Shown: positions 1-7,763 of the stretch, in pieces
Layout: the number at the start of each line of letters is the position of its first letter
How positions within the stretch are numbered: position 1 is the first letter of the stretch
NCBI GenBank assembly: GCA_913776245.1
Contig: CAJYLO010000004.1
Coordinates: forward strand, 1 to 64,000
Length of the DNA stretch: 64,000 bases
From: an uncultured Chryseobacterium sp.
GTDB lineage: Bacteria; Bacteroidota; Bacteroidia; Flavobacteriales; Weeksellaceae
Direction of reading: 5' to 3'
Made by a program: the position numbers and the translations under genes
The notes under the pieces: generated by a model
What the model saw: only the letters and a program-made list of their open reading frames with translations
Databases searched by the model: none
What the model was told of the DNA's origin: nothing

Positions 1-112
1 GCGGCATCCTTTTTTGCCTGGCTTCGGGACAGCAGTGAGGCAAAAAAGATATAGCGGACAGCCCGTTGCCTGTTGGCATTGGGAAAGAAGCCGGGACAGG
101 CAGCTGCCCAAA
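1..112 (+). repeat. Dispersed structured repeat, copy A (5' end outside window)
   Basis: This non-coding element is the first of three related copies; the others are at 13219-13332 and 22291-22375. All three end with the same ten bases, GCTGCCCAAA (103-112 here), and contain a hairpin flanked by a T-run and an A-run. Here the hairpin is TTTTTTGCCT (10-19) pairing with AGGCAAAAAA (38-47). The other copies start with GCAGCCCGACTTGAG, which would lie just left of position 1. The RHS homology begins within three bases of the end of this element. The pattern resembles abundant flavobacterial structured repeats, possibly the Flavo-1 RNA family; that name is an unverified guess. Confidence 0.6.
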
Positions 113-1182
113 GATGTTTAAGTTATGTCTATGATGATCTCAACCGCCTGCTGGCGGGCTTCTACCAGGATCCTACCAACCGTTCCAAAGGGACGAACAA
201 TGAGATCATTGAAGAATATGACCTGAACGGGAACATCAAAAAGCTGAAGCGTTTTGCATATAAGCCCAAAAGCACGGTGCCGGCTCTGATCGATAACCTG
301 ACCTACACCTACACGGGCGGCGGAAACCGGGTGACCAACATTGCCGATGCTTCAAACAATATGAATGGCTACGAAGGCGGCAACGGACTGATAGAATACG
401 ATGCCAACGGCAATATGACCAAAATGCCGGACAAAGGCATCAGCAATATTGTTTACAACCATCTTAATTTACCAAAGGAAATTGTACAAACCAACAACAC
501 CAAGTATTATTACCGTGCCGATGGGGTTAAAACTAAGAAAATTTTTACTTTAAACAACAGCGCAGGCAGCACGCCAACCACTTCGGAATACCTGGATGGC
601 TTCCAGTATGTGACCAGAAGTGCGGAGATAGCGCAGGCTTTTAAATCTACGGATGAAGCAACAATGGATGCCAAAACTGCAGGACAGGAAGAAACTTTTG
701 TCTCACGTATAGATGAAGCCAATGCAGTTCCCCAGCCGCAGACGATGATGGTTTTGTCCTTCTTCCCGACAGCAGAAGGGTTTTATGATGTAGAAAATTC
801 TAAGTATATTTGGCAGTACAAGGATCACTTAGGCAACGTGAGGCTAAGTTATTCCCAGGACAGCGCAGGCGCTCTTGAAATTGTAGACAGGAATGATTTC
901 TATCCTTTTGGGATGAACTTTGTGGGTTATTATTCTGTGTTTGATGCGCAGGGGTCGTTATTTAATTACAAGTACAACGGTAAAGAATTGCAGGAGACGG
1001 GGTTTTACGATTATGGATGGCGACAATACGCTTCTGACATAGGAAGATGGATTCAATTAGACCCGCTTGTAGAAGATACAGAAGACCCTTATGCTTATGT
1101 GCTGAACAACCCAATCAAGCTTAATGACCCAGACGGAAGGGCTCCTGAAGATGGTGTAGAAGAAGGTTGTTGTGTGGATTGA
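73..1182 (+). pseudogene. RHS/YD-repeat core, 5'-truncated and frameshifted (part 1)
   Basis: This is the C-terminal part of an RHS repeat-associated core, the shell of large secreted or surface polymorphic toxins. Visible hallmarks are YD-type repeats (EYDLNGNIKKL, EYDANGNMTKM), the core motifs YPFGMNF, YNGKELQETGFYDYGWR and IGRWIQLDPL, and the terminal NDPDGR that normally precedes the toxin tip. Intact flavobacterial RHS proteins usually exceed 1000 residues. Here only about 355 residues of homology exist, starting near position 115 directly after a dispersed repeat, and the only start is a TTG inside that repeat. The frame hits TGA at 1180-1182. One extra G there would join it smoothly to the next frame as VDWKGFSLAVLDNITGG. 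I read it as a remnant, although a sequencing error at 1181 could explain the frameshift. Confidence 0.8.
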
Positions 1183-1790
1183 AAGGTTTTAGTTTGGCTG
1201 TACTTGATAATATTACAGGGGGAAATTTAGCCCAAAGATATAATGACGGTTCATCTTCATATAACAAAGGTGTCTTAAACGGTAATGTTGCTTCAGGCGT
1301 TGCAGGAGCATTTTTAGCTGCATCAGGAGGAGGAGATATTGCAGCAGGAGGAACAACTTTAGCTGCTTCCACGGTAGCTACAGAAACCGTAGTAGGTGCT
1401 GAAGTAGGTGTGCCAGGTATGGCTGTTGGTGGAGGATTAATCCTTACGGGAACATTAAAAGTTGCTGTTGGAGCCAATCTAATGAGTAATGCTTCCAAAA
1501 ATATACAGGATAATAGGAATTCTGGAAATTCTTCTTCTAACAACAATTCTTCTTCCAGTTCCTCAAAATTATCTAAGGTTGAAAAATCAACAACAACAAC
1601 AACACCTATTGGTAAAGAAGGAAAATATACGAAAACTACAGAAGTAAGACCAGGTAAGGGTCCAGGTCAATCTCGAGCTGAATATATTCGTTATAAAAAT
1701 AAGGATGGCAAAGTAATCAAAAATGTTAAAGATTCTTATGATAGAGCAAATAAAATTCAACATAGAAAACCTAAAGAATTACCGAATTAA
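1167..1790 (+). pseudogene. RHS C-terminal toxin region in shifted frame (part 2)
   Basis: This frame continues the RHS protein after the frameshift near 1181. It starts with LAVLDNITGGN, the usual post-core linker. A glycine/alanine-rich hydrophobic stretch follows (about residues 40-100, possibly membrane-penetrating), then a Ser/Asn low-complexity linker. The tip of about 60 residues is basic and contains PGKGPGQSRAEY, RYKNKDGK, DSYDRANK and HRKP. I do not recognise the toxin family. Compact basic tips of this kind are usual for nuclease-type polymorphic toxins, but no catalytic motif is certain. Base composition drops sharply compared with the core, as expected for an exchanged tip. The stop is followed one base later by the ATG of the next gene, which fits toxin-immunity spacing. 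Confidence 0.65.
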
Positions 1791-1791
1791 T

Positions 1792-2184
1792 ATGAAAACA
1801 TCTGATATATATTTATTTTTAACTGAAAAGAATATTGATAAAATTTATGAATTACTTAATATATTTAAGAAAGATTTTGAAAAATATCAAATCCAAATAT
1901 CAAAGAAAGGTTCTTCAATTAATTTTGATATTTTAAATGATAAAACATTTGTTTTTACCAAATTTCATTTATACAATCTTTGTAGACTTTTTATAAATGA
2001 TATAATTAATGAATTAGAATTAAATTTTATTGTAGATTTAATTGTTGCATCCGTTAGTTCTTTTGAAAATGAGGAATTATTAGAAGAATTAGAAAGTTTG
2101 ACGGACCCAGAAATTAATGGACATATTACTAAAGATTATGTTATTTTGTTATTAGGAGGTCCTGAAGGAGGATCAGCAAATTAA
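1792..2184 (+). CDS. Candidate immunity protein A (paralogue of next gene)
   Basis: Small acidic protein of 130 residues starting MKTSDIYLFL. I chose ATG 1792 because it begins one base after the toxin-tip stop; the frame is open further upstream but overlaps the toxin. Composition is extremely AT-rich. The family is not recognised. It is clearly homologous to the next gene: both share a KKGS motif, NFD, NDK, FIND and FENE in the same order and spacing. Position directly behind an RHS toxin tip and acidic character point to a cytoplasmic immunity protein that would bind and block the toxin. That role is inferred from context, not from a known domain. Confidence 0.6.
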   Translation: MKTSDIYLFLTEKNIDKIYELLNIFKKDFEKYQIQISKKGSSINFDILNDKTFVFTKFHLYNLCRLFINDIINELELNFIVDLIVASVSSFENEELLEELESLTDPEINGHITKDYVILLLGGPEGGSAN

Positions 2185-2185
2185 A

Positions 2186-2530
2186 ATGAAACAAAGTGAT
2201 TTATTAAATTATCTACAAAATAAAATCTCAGCGATTGATTTATTGGAGAAATATAGAAATGATATTGAAGATTATAAATTGAAAATGCTAAAAAAAGGCA
2301 GTACAAAAAATATCAATTTTGATTATTCTAATGATAAAATTTTGATTAACAAGAATACGGTAATAAAAATATATACTGATTTTATAAATGATAAATTGGA
2401 CTTCTATTTAATGTGCTATATAGCAGATATATTTACACTATATAATAATATTGAATTTGAAAATGAGGACGTAAGAGAAAATATAGAAGCTATTAATGAC
2501 TATGAATATGGAAGTATCCAGATGCAGTAG
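2186..2530 (+). CDS. Candidate immunity protein B (tandem paralogue, C-terminus replaced)
   Basis: Protein of 114 residues starting MKQSDLLNYL, one base after the stop of its paralogue upstream. Shared landmarks with candidate A are KKGS near residue 36, NFDYSNDK, FINDKLDF and FENEDVRENIEAIND. Homology ends near EYGSIQMQ, where the DNA passes into a different reading frame that encodes an orphan toxin tip, so its last 15-20 residues are probably lost or replaced. It may be a diverged second immunity protein kept from an earlier toxin exchange, or one half of a two-protein immunity. Function is inferred only from position and paralogy. Confidence 0.55.
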   Translation: MKQSDLLNYLQNKISAIDLLEKYRNDIEDYKLKMLKKGSTKNINFDYSNDKILINKNTVIKIYTDFINDKLDFYLMCYIADIFTLYNNIEFENEDVRENIEAINDYEYGSIQMQ

Positions 2531-2763
2531 GAGATCATACTATTACTAACAAAAATGGATCGACTACCTATAAAGTAAATCAAAACAATCCTAATAAAAA
2601 TAATAAAGGAGTTGGCTTTGAAACTCAAAAAAGAGTAGACTATAAAGGAGCAGCACACGTAGATAAAAAAACCGGTATTAAAACCCCCACCCCACACGTT
2701 CAAGAAAATGGAACTGTGCGTAAAGCCATACCAGGAAAAGATATGCCCAAAAATATTCCATAA
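2506..2763 (+). pseudogene. Orphan polymorphic-toxin C-terminal domain (no start codon)
   Basis: A frame of 85 codons opens at 2506 right after TGA and has no usable start. It reads like the end of a toxin: YPDAVGDHTITNKNG, then GVGFETQKRVDYKGAAHVD, KKTGIKTPTPHVQENG and a PGKDMPKNIP terminus. The VDYKG-x-x-HVD-x(8-10)-PHV pattern with two histidines resembles small nuclease-type polymorphic toxin tips (I think of the type 24 class, with low certainty). It overlaps the end of immunity candidate B in another frame and lies 11 bases upstream of an Imm53-type gene. The layout matches an orphan rhs-CT/immunity cassette that could act as a donor for tip exchange. Confidence 0.6.
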
Positions 2764-2774
2764 AATTTATAATT

Positions 2775-3101
2775 ATGATAGATTGGTTACAAAACTGGTT
2801 TGAAGAACAATGTGATGGCAACTGGGAACACGAATATAGTATAAGGATAGAAACAATAGATAATCCTGGTTGGAGTATTGAAATTGATTTGCCCGAACAA
2901 ATAAATGAAATTACCGTTTCTCAAAAATGGAAACTATTTGAATTATCAGATGATAATTGGTTAGGCTATAAAATTGAGAATAATATATTTTTTGCTTCTG
3001 GTGATCCAAAAAAGTTAGATTTAATGATCTTAATATTTAAAGAGTTTATTAAAAAAAAGAATATAGAAGATAAATTAATTATAGAAAAAATGAATCTATA
3101 A
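2775..3101 (+). CDS. Imm53-family immunity protein
   Basis: Acidic protein of 108 residues. Its N-terminus, MIDWLQNWFEEQCDGNWEHE, followed by SIRIETIDNPGWSIEIDL, matches the Imm53 signature (W-L-x-x-W-x(4)-C-D-G-x-W-E-H, then DNPGW). Imm53 proteins are single-domain immunity proteins encoded behind polymorphic toxins, and they neutralise the cognate toxin in the cytoplasm. The gene starts at ATG 2775, 11 bases after the orphan toxin tip, which is probably its partner. Composition is as AT-rich as the other cassette genes. It probably still protects against kin carrying the matching toxin even though the local toxin lacks a start. Confidence 0.85.
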   Translation: MIDWLQNWFEEQCDGNWEHEYSIRIETIDNPGWSIEIDLPEQINEITVSQKWKLFELSDDNWLGYKIENNIFFASGDPKKLDLMILIFKEFIKKKNIEDKLIIEKMNL

Positions 3102-3202
3102 AGGTAATATATCAAAGTTAGTGATGATCATTTTAAAGGTAGTAATCCATCAAAATTTGCCCTCTGCAAAGTGCCTGCTAGAGGGGCTTTGCAGGGGTGG
3201 TC

Positions 3203-3290
3203 AAAATGCAGGCCTGCAATTGGTGAAAAGCTGGGCAGCATTTGTGAAAATACAGGCCTGCAATTTTGAGAAAGATGCTCAGCTTTTTTG
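3203..3290. repeat. Two-copy 44-bp imperfect tandem duplication
   Basis: Copy 1 (3203-3246) and copy 2 (3247-3290) share a nearly identical first 19 bases containing the palindrome CAGGCCTG and then diverge, roughly 33 of 44 positions matching by eye. The segment lies between the Imm53 gene and the orphan RHS fragment. It is not open as a credible gene on either strand, and it is less AT-rich than the cassette genes around it. Confidence 0.5.
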
Positions 3291-3305
3291 CAGATGATGA
3301 AAAAA

Positions 3306-3400
3306 ATTACGGACTGATAGAATATGATGCCAAGGGCAATATGACCAAGATGCCGGACAAAGGCATCACGTCCATCACCTATAACCATTTGAACCTTGGT
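3306..3400 (+). pseudogene. Orphan RHS-core fragment
   Basis: About 30 codons reading GLIEYDAKGNMTKMPDKGI then YNHLNL are nearly identical in protein, and highly similar in DNA, to the RHS core at 385-472. Homology stops abruptly at 3399, next to the second TATCAAANTTAGTGAT motif. Such short core relics are what intramolecular recombination between RHS cores leaves behind when toxin tips are exchanged. It has no start of its own; a short ORF over it runs into unrelated sequence. Confidence 0.75.
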
Positions 3401-3482
3401 AACGTATCAAACTTAGTGATAAACTACTTTTACATCATTAACTTTCTGATAATCAAATAAAATTATAATAGCAAATTTAATA

Positions 3483-3511
3483 AACGAGAGCAGGGATTAC
3501 CTGCTCTCGTT
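3483..3511 (+). terminator. Perfect 12-bp hairpin terminator
   Basis: AACGAGAGCAGG (3483-3494) pairs perfectly with CCTGCTCTCGTT (3500-3511) around the 5-base loop GATTA, followed by CATTTTTG. It is a likely rho-independent terminator closing the RHS cassette region. Confidence 0.75.
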
Positions 3512-3669
3512 CATTTTTGTAGAAAAGAGATATCTTAAATGATTGAGACTCATAACAGGTGTATCAAATTTAGTGATAGAAGTTTTTAAGATTGATAAGG
3601 CTTAAATCCACAAAGTTCAGTTACAATCCTACAAGGCATTATGTAAGTCTCCCTAAAAACCAAACTAAA

Positions 3670-4080
3670 CCTCCGTCAAAGTAGAATAAGGTTCCGCTAA
3701 ACTAGAATAAGTCTCCGCTAAACTAGAATAAGCCTCCGCCAAACTAAAATAAGCCTCCGCCAAACTAAAATAAGCTTCCGCCAAAATAGAATAGCCTTCC
3801 GCTAAAATAGAATGAGGTTCCGCCAAACTAAAATAAGCTTCCGCCAAAATAGAATAAGCCTCCGCCAAAATAGAATAAGCCTCCGCCAAAATAGAATAGC
3901 CTTCCGCTAAAATAGAATAACCTTCCGCCAAACTAAAATAAGCTTCCGCCAAACTAAAATAACCTTCCGCCAAACTAGAATAGCCTTCCGCTAAAACAGA
4001 ATGAGGTTCCGCCAAACTAAAACAAGCTTCCGCCGAAATGAAACAAGCTTCCGTCAAAGTAAAATAACCTTCCGCCAAAA
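3670..4080. repeat. 21-bp minisatellite, 19 full units plus a partial one
   Basis: The unit, written on the plus strand, is close to CTTCCGCCAAAATAGAATAA plus G. I count 19 consecutive 21-base units from 3670 to 4068, then a decayed twentieth. Variation is concentrated at a few positions (C/T after CCG, C/A/G before TA, AAG/AAC/AGC/GAG at the unit end). A higher-order pattern shows where GAGG joins recur at units 7-8 and 16-17. Because 21 is divisible by three, the minus strand stays open as heptapeptides of the type AEAYFSL, but it has only a TTG start right behind a stop and no signal or domain, so I treat it as DNA repeat. It ends about 40 bases before a TAnnTTTG box (4123-4130) in front of the peptidase gene. 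Confidence 0.9.
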
Positions 4081-4150
4081 TATTTTATCCCCCGTTATCG
4101 CAGCTATGGAGAGAATTTTCATTAATTTTGAAAACCATCAAAAAATAAAA

Positions 4151-6277
4151 ATGAAACGATTCTCAATCCTGACTGCAGCCGCAGTCGTTTTCTACACAGG
4201 AGTCAATGCACAGTCTATGGCAAAACCCAATTACCCAAAAGCCCGGAAAGGCAATCAAACGGACAATTATTTCGGGACACCGGTCGCAGATCCTTTCCGC
4301 GATCTGGAAAATGATTCCGAAGCTACAAAAAAATGGGTGGACGAAGAAGTGGCTTACAGCCAGAACTATCTCTCCAAAATCCCTTTCAGAGAAACCATTA
4401 AGAATCAGCTGCGGGATATCTGGAATTATGAGAAAATCTCTGCACCCTTCAAAGAAGGCGATTATACCTATTATTCCAAAAACAATGGTTTGCAGGCGCA
4501 ATCCGTGATTTACAGAACCAATAACAAAACCAAAAACATCGAGGTTTTCCTGGATCCGAATACGTTTTCTGAGAAAGGCACTACCTCACTTTCCAATCTG
4601 TCATTCAACAAAAAAGGGAACCTGGCCGCCTACTCTATTTCTGAGGGTGGAAGCGACTGGAATAAAATCATCATCATAGACGCTGTTACAAAGAAGCAAA
4701 TTGATGAAACCATTGTGGATGTAAAATTCAGCGGCATTGCCTGGAAAGGTGATGAAGGTTTCTACTACTCCAGCTATGACAAACCAAAAGAAGGAACCGT
4801 ACTTTCTGGAATGACGGATAAGCATAAAGTTTATTTTCACAAACTGGGCACAAAACAATCCGAAGACCAGCTGATTTTTGGCGGCGAAAAAAAGCCCAGA
4901 AGATATCTGTCTGCAGGTGTTTCAGAAGATCAGAGATTTCTCATCATCTCCGCTGCCAACGCAACCAACGGAAACGAACTGTATATAAAAGATCTGAAAA
5001 ACGATAGTGATTTTATACAGATCAATCAAGGTTTTGACATCAATGCGGATATTGTGGATACACAAGGCGACGACCTTTTCATCTTCACCGATAAAGATGC
5101 TCCGAATATGAGGCTTGTGAAAGTAAGCATTAAAAATCCAAGCCCGGAAAACTGGAAAGATGTGATCCCGGAAACGGAGAATGTACTCAGCATTTCCGAA
5201 GCCGGCGGTTACTTTTTCGGAAAATATATGAAAGATGCCATCAGCCTTGTGAAGCAATTCGACAAAACGGGAAAAATGGTGAGAGAAATTGCATTACCGG
5301 GCAAAGGAACCGTTTCCGGATTTGGTGGCAAAAAAGAGGATAAGGATATCTATTATTCATTCACCAACTATATTACGCCGGGAACTATTTACAAGTATAA
5401 TGTAGCGTCAGGAAAATCGGAGATCTACCAGAAGCCAAAAGTAAAATTCAGCCCGGAAGATTATGTGTCCGAACAGGTTTTTTACACTTCGAAAGATGGT
5501 ACAAAAATTCCGATGATGATCAACTATAAGAAAGGAACAAAGCTGGATGGTAAAAACCCGACTATTCTTTATTCTTATGGTGGATTCAACATCAGCCTTC
5601 AGCCTGCATTTTCTGTTGTGAATGCGATCTGGATGGAAAATGGCGGAATCTATGCGGTTCCAAACATCCGTGGCGGTGGAGAATACGGAAAGAAATGGCA
5701 CGATGCCGGTACTAAACAGCAAAAGAAAAATGTATTCGAAGATTTCATTGCTGCCGGCGAATATTTGCAGGCAAAAGGTTACACTTCCAAAGACTATATG
5801 GCACTTTCCGGACGTTCCAACGGTGGTTTGCTAGTGGGCGCAACGATGACGATGCGGCCGGATCTGGCAAAAGTGGCGTTCCCAGGCGTTGGTGTTCTGG
5901 ATATGCTGCGATACAATAAGTTCACCGCCGGAGCGGGCTGGTCCTACGACTACGGAACTGCTGAAGACAGCAAGGAAATGTTCGAATACCTCAAGTCTTA
6001 TTCTCCTGTTCACAACGTAAAAGCCGGAACCTGCTACCCTTCCACTATGATCATCACGAGTGATCATGATGACCGCGTGGTTCCTGCACATTCCTTCAAA
6101 TTCGGAGCAGAGTTACAGGAAAAACAAGCCTGCAGCAATCCTATTTTACTCAGAATTGAAAAAAATGCAGGTCACGGTGCCGGAAGATCTACAGAACAGA
6201 TCATTGGTGAAAATGCCGATCTACTGAGCTTTGCACTTTATGAAATGGGAATCGGATCCCTGAAAACAGAAAAATAA
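4151..6277 (+). CDS. Prolyl oligopeptidase family (S9) serine peptidase, secreted
   Basis: Protein of 708 residues that hydrolyses proline-containing short peptides, probably in the periplasm. ATG 4151 is preferred because MKRFSILTAAAVVFYTGVNA is a clear signal peptide; the open frame upstream runs into the minisatellite. The N-terminal DPFRDLEN and KKWVDEE segment and the beta-propeller region (residues about 70-440) are typical. The C-terminal alpha/beta-hydrolase domain has nucleophile Ser556 in GRSNGG (usually GGSNGG), the Asp in SDHDDRV (about 640) and His675 in NAGHGAG. It is transcribed alone: a TAnnTTTG box sits at 4123-4130 and a hairpin follows the stop. Confidence 0.92.
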   Translation: MKRFSILTAAAVVFYTGVNAQSMAKPNYPKARKGNQTDNYFGTPVADPFRDLENDSEATKKWVDEEVAYSQNYLSKIPFRETIKNQLRDIWNYEKISAPFKEGDYTYYSKNNGLQAQSVIYRTNNKTKNIEVFLDPNTFSEKGTTSLSNLSFNKKGNLAAYSISEGGSDWNKIIIIDAVTKKQIDETIVDVKFSGIAWKGDEGFYYSSYDKPKEGTVLSGMTDKHKVYFHKLGTKQSEDQLIFGGEKKPRRYLSAGVSEDQRFLIISAANATNGNELYIKDLKNDSDFIQINQGFDINADIVDTQGDDLFIFTDKDAPNMRLVKVSIKNPSPENWKDVIPETENVLSISEAGGYFFGKYMKDAISLVKQFDKTGKMVREIALPGKGTVSGFGGKKEDKDIYYSFTNYITPGTIYKYNVASGKSEIYQKPKVKFSPEDYVSEQVFYTSKDGTKIPMMINYKKGTKLDGKNPTILYSYGGFNISLQPAFSVVNAIWMENGGIYAVPNIRGGGEYGKKWHDAGTKQQKKNVFEDFIAAGEYLQAKGYTSKDYMALSGRSNGGLLVGATMTMRPDLAKVAFPGVGVLDMLRYNKFTAGAGWSYDYGTAEDSKEMFEYLKSYSPVHNVKAGTCYPSTMIITSDHDDRVVPAHSFKFGAELQEKQACSNPILLRIEKNAGHGAGRSTEQIIGENADLLSFALYEMGIGSLKTEK

Positions 6278-6283
6278 ACACAT

Positions 6284-6317
6284 AAGCATTCTGAAAAAAT
6301 ATCAGGATGCTTTTTTT
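6284..6317 (+). terminator. Terminator after prolyl oligopeptidase gene
   Basis: AGCATTCTGA pairs with TCAGGATGCT (one G-T wobble) around a 7-base A-rich loop, followed by seven Ts. It starts 7 bases after the peptidase stop codon. Confidence 0.8.
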
Positions 6318-6419
6318 ATAAAATTGCTATGGCTCAATTCTGATGATATGATATATCTCTTGCGTTTCAGATCCATTTGATGTTTTATAAAATCCTAACT
6401 TTACAATAAAATTGAGATT

Positions 6420-7763
6420 ATGGATGATTTTCTGGCTGCCCGATCTCAGATGGCCGTTTCATTGGGCTTTCACATCATATTTTCCTGCGTGGGAATGGTA
6501 ATGCCGTTTCTGATGGCTTTTTCTCATTACAAATACCTTAGAACCAAAGACGAAGTTTACAAAGGGCTCACCAAAGCCTGGAGCAAAGGTGTCGCCATTC
6601 TGTTTGCAACAGGAGCGGTTTCCGGCACAATGCTTTCCTTTGAGCTAGGATTACTCTGGCCCAGATTTATGGAACATGCCGGCCCGATTTTCGGGATGCC
6701 CTTTTCCCTGGAAGGCACGGCTTTTTTTATTGAGGCAATAGCTATCGGCTTTTTTCTTTACGGCTGGGAAAAGTTCAATAAATGGTTTCACTGGTTCTGC
6801 GGTGTGGTGGTTGGCGTCAGCGGATTAGCGTCCGGGATCCTGGTAGTAGCCGCCAATGCGTGGATGAACAGTCCGGCCGGCTTCGATTATGTCAATGGAA
6901 AATACCTGAACATTGACCCGATTAAAGCGATGTTTAATGACGCATGGTTTCCGCAGGCTTTTCATATGACCGTGGCAGCTTTTGCGGCAACAGGATTTGC
7001 GGTGGCGGGTATTCACGCTTTAATGGTTTTAAAGAAAAGAAATGTCAGTTTTCACACCAAAGCATTCAGGATCTCCGCAGGCTTTGCAGTTATTGGTGCA
7101 CTTCTGGCGCCCATCAGTGGTGATATTGCTGCAAAATCTGTCGCCAAAAGACAACCTGTAAAGCTGGCCGCAATGGAAGCGCATTTTGAAACGGAAAAAG
7201 GCGCCAGCTTCGTCATCGGCGGGATTCCGGATGAAGAGAATGAACAGATAAAATATGCCATAAAAGTTCCGAAACTTCTGAGCTTTCTCGCCTGGGGAGA
7301 TTTTGATGCTGAAGTAAAAGGACTGAAGGATTTTCCCAAAGATCACTGGCCACCGGTGGCTGTGGTGCATTATGCCTTTCAGATTATGATCTTTTTCGGT
7401 AGTGTGATGATGATCATCGGATTGATATACCTCATCGCTAATTTCTGGAAGCGGGAATGGCTGGATAAAAGCTGGTACCTTAAAACTTTTGTTGCAGCAA
7501 TTCCGTTCGGTTACATCGCTTTGGAAGCCGGCTGGACCGTTACGGAAGTCGGGAGACAGCCGTGGATCATTTATGGTATTATGAAAACCATTGATGCCGT
7601 AACGCCGATGCCGGGAATCCAGTACTCATTTTATTTCTTCACATTGGTTTTTATTTCGTTGTCATTGATTATCATCTTTTTACTTTTGAGACAAATCAAA
7701 ATGGTTCCGAAACTTTATGACCCTACAGACCCGAATTATAATCCTAAAAACAAAACGCTATGA
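6420..7763 (+). CDS. cydA: Cytochrome bd quinol oxidase subunit I
   Basis: Integral membrane subunit I (447 residues) of the cytochrome bd terminal oxidase, which oxidises quinol and reduces oxygen to water at high affinity. Haem-ligand candidates are His18 in LGFHIIFSC, His182 in FPQAFHM and Met323 in FQIMIFFG. The GTAFFIEA acid motif and ETEKGA/QIKY Q-loop region are present. The length and short Q-loop fit the short-loop (CIO-like) type rather than the 520-residue E. coli form. The GRQPW motif near the C-terminus is intact. Its stop overlaps the start of cydB (ATGA), so the two are translationally coupled. A weak promoter candidate lies within 60 bases upstream. Confidence 0.96.
   Translation: MDDFLAARSQMAVSLGFHIIFSCVGMVMPFLMAFSHYKYLRTKDEVYKGLTKAWSKGVAILFATGAVSGTMLSFELGLLWPRFMEHAGPIFGMPFSLEGTAFFIEAIAIGFFLYGWEKFNKWFHWFCGVVVGVSGLASGILVVAANAWMNSPAGFDYVNGKYLNIDPIKAMFNDAWFPQAFHMTVAAFAATGFAVAGIHALMVLKKRNVSFHTKAFRISAGFAVIGALLAPISGDIAAKSVAKRQPVKLAAMEAHFETEKGASFVIGGIPDEENEQIKYAIKVPKLLSFLAWGDFDAEVKGLKDFPKDHWPPVAVVHYAFQIMIFFGSVMMIIGLIYLIANFWKREWLDKSWYLKTFVAAIPFGYIALEAGWTVTEVGRQPWIIYGIMKTIDAVTPMPGIQYSFYFFTLVFISLSLIIIFLLLRQIKMVPKLYDPTDPNYNPKNKTL

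Larger units (their letters stand above)
3110..3577. repeat. Three copies of TATCAAANTTAGTGAT
   Basis: The 16-base motif occurs at 3110-3125 (N=G), 3405-3420 (N=C) and 3562-3577 (N=T), always in plus orientation. Copies 1 and 2 extend leftwards as GGTAA followed by two variable bases. Copy 1 starts 8 bases after the Imm53 stop, copy 2 sits exactly where the orphan RHS-core fragment loses homology, and copy 3 follows the terminator hairpin. The arrangement suggests module boundaries or recombination scars. The function is unknown. Confidence 0.6.

Noticed and set aside
1167..1790. Independent small gene starting at the TTG within the RHS core end
   Set aside because: Its first residues continue the RHS linker, so it is better read as the frameshifted end of the same protein.
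3128..3388. Minus-strand ORF of 86 residues
   Set aside because: It overlaps the duplicated block and the orphan RHS fragment and reads as noise.
3665..4078. Minus-strand heptapeptide-repeat ORF of 137 residues
   Set aside because: Only a TTG start directly behind a stop, no signal or ribosome site, and it follows fully from the 21-bp repeat. Treated as non-coding minisatellite.
3670..4080. CRISPR array
   Set aside because: Units are contiguous 21-mers with no unique spacers between them, and no cas genes are nearby.
1..4100. Type VI secretion or Tc-toxin locus
   Set aside because: Only RHS cores, tips and immunity genes are present; no secretion or TcA/TcB-type genes are visible.
7029..7370. 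Long minus-strand ORFs opposite cydA
   Set aside because: Antisense shadows of a well-supported membrane protein gene. The same applies to the many ORFs opposite mutS, glyS, the TonB receptor and the prolyl oligopeptidase.
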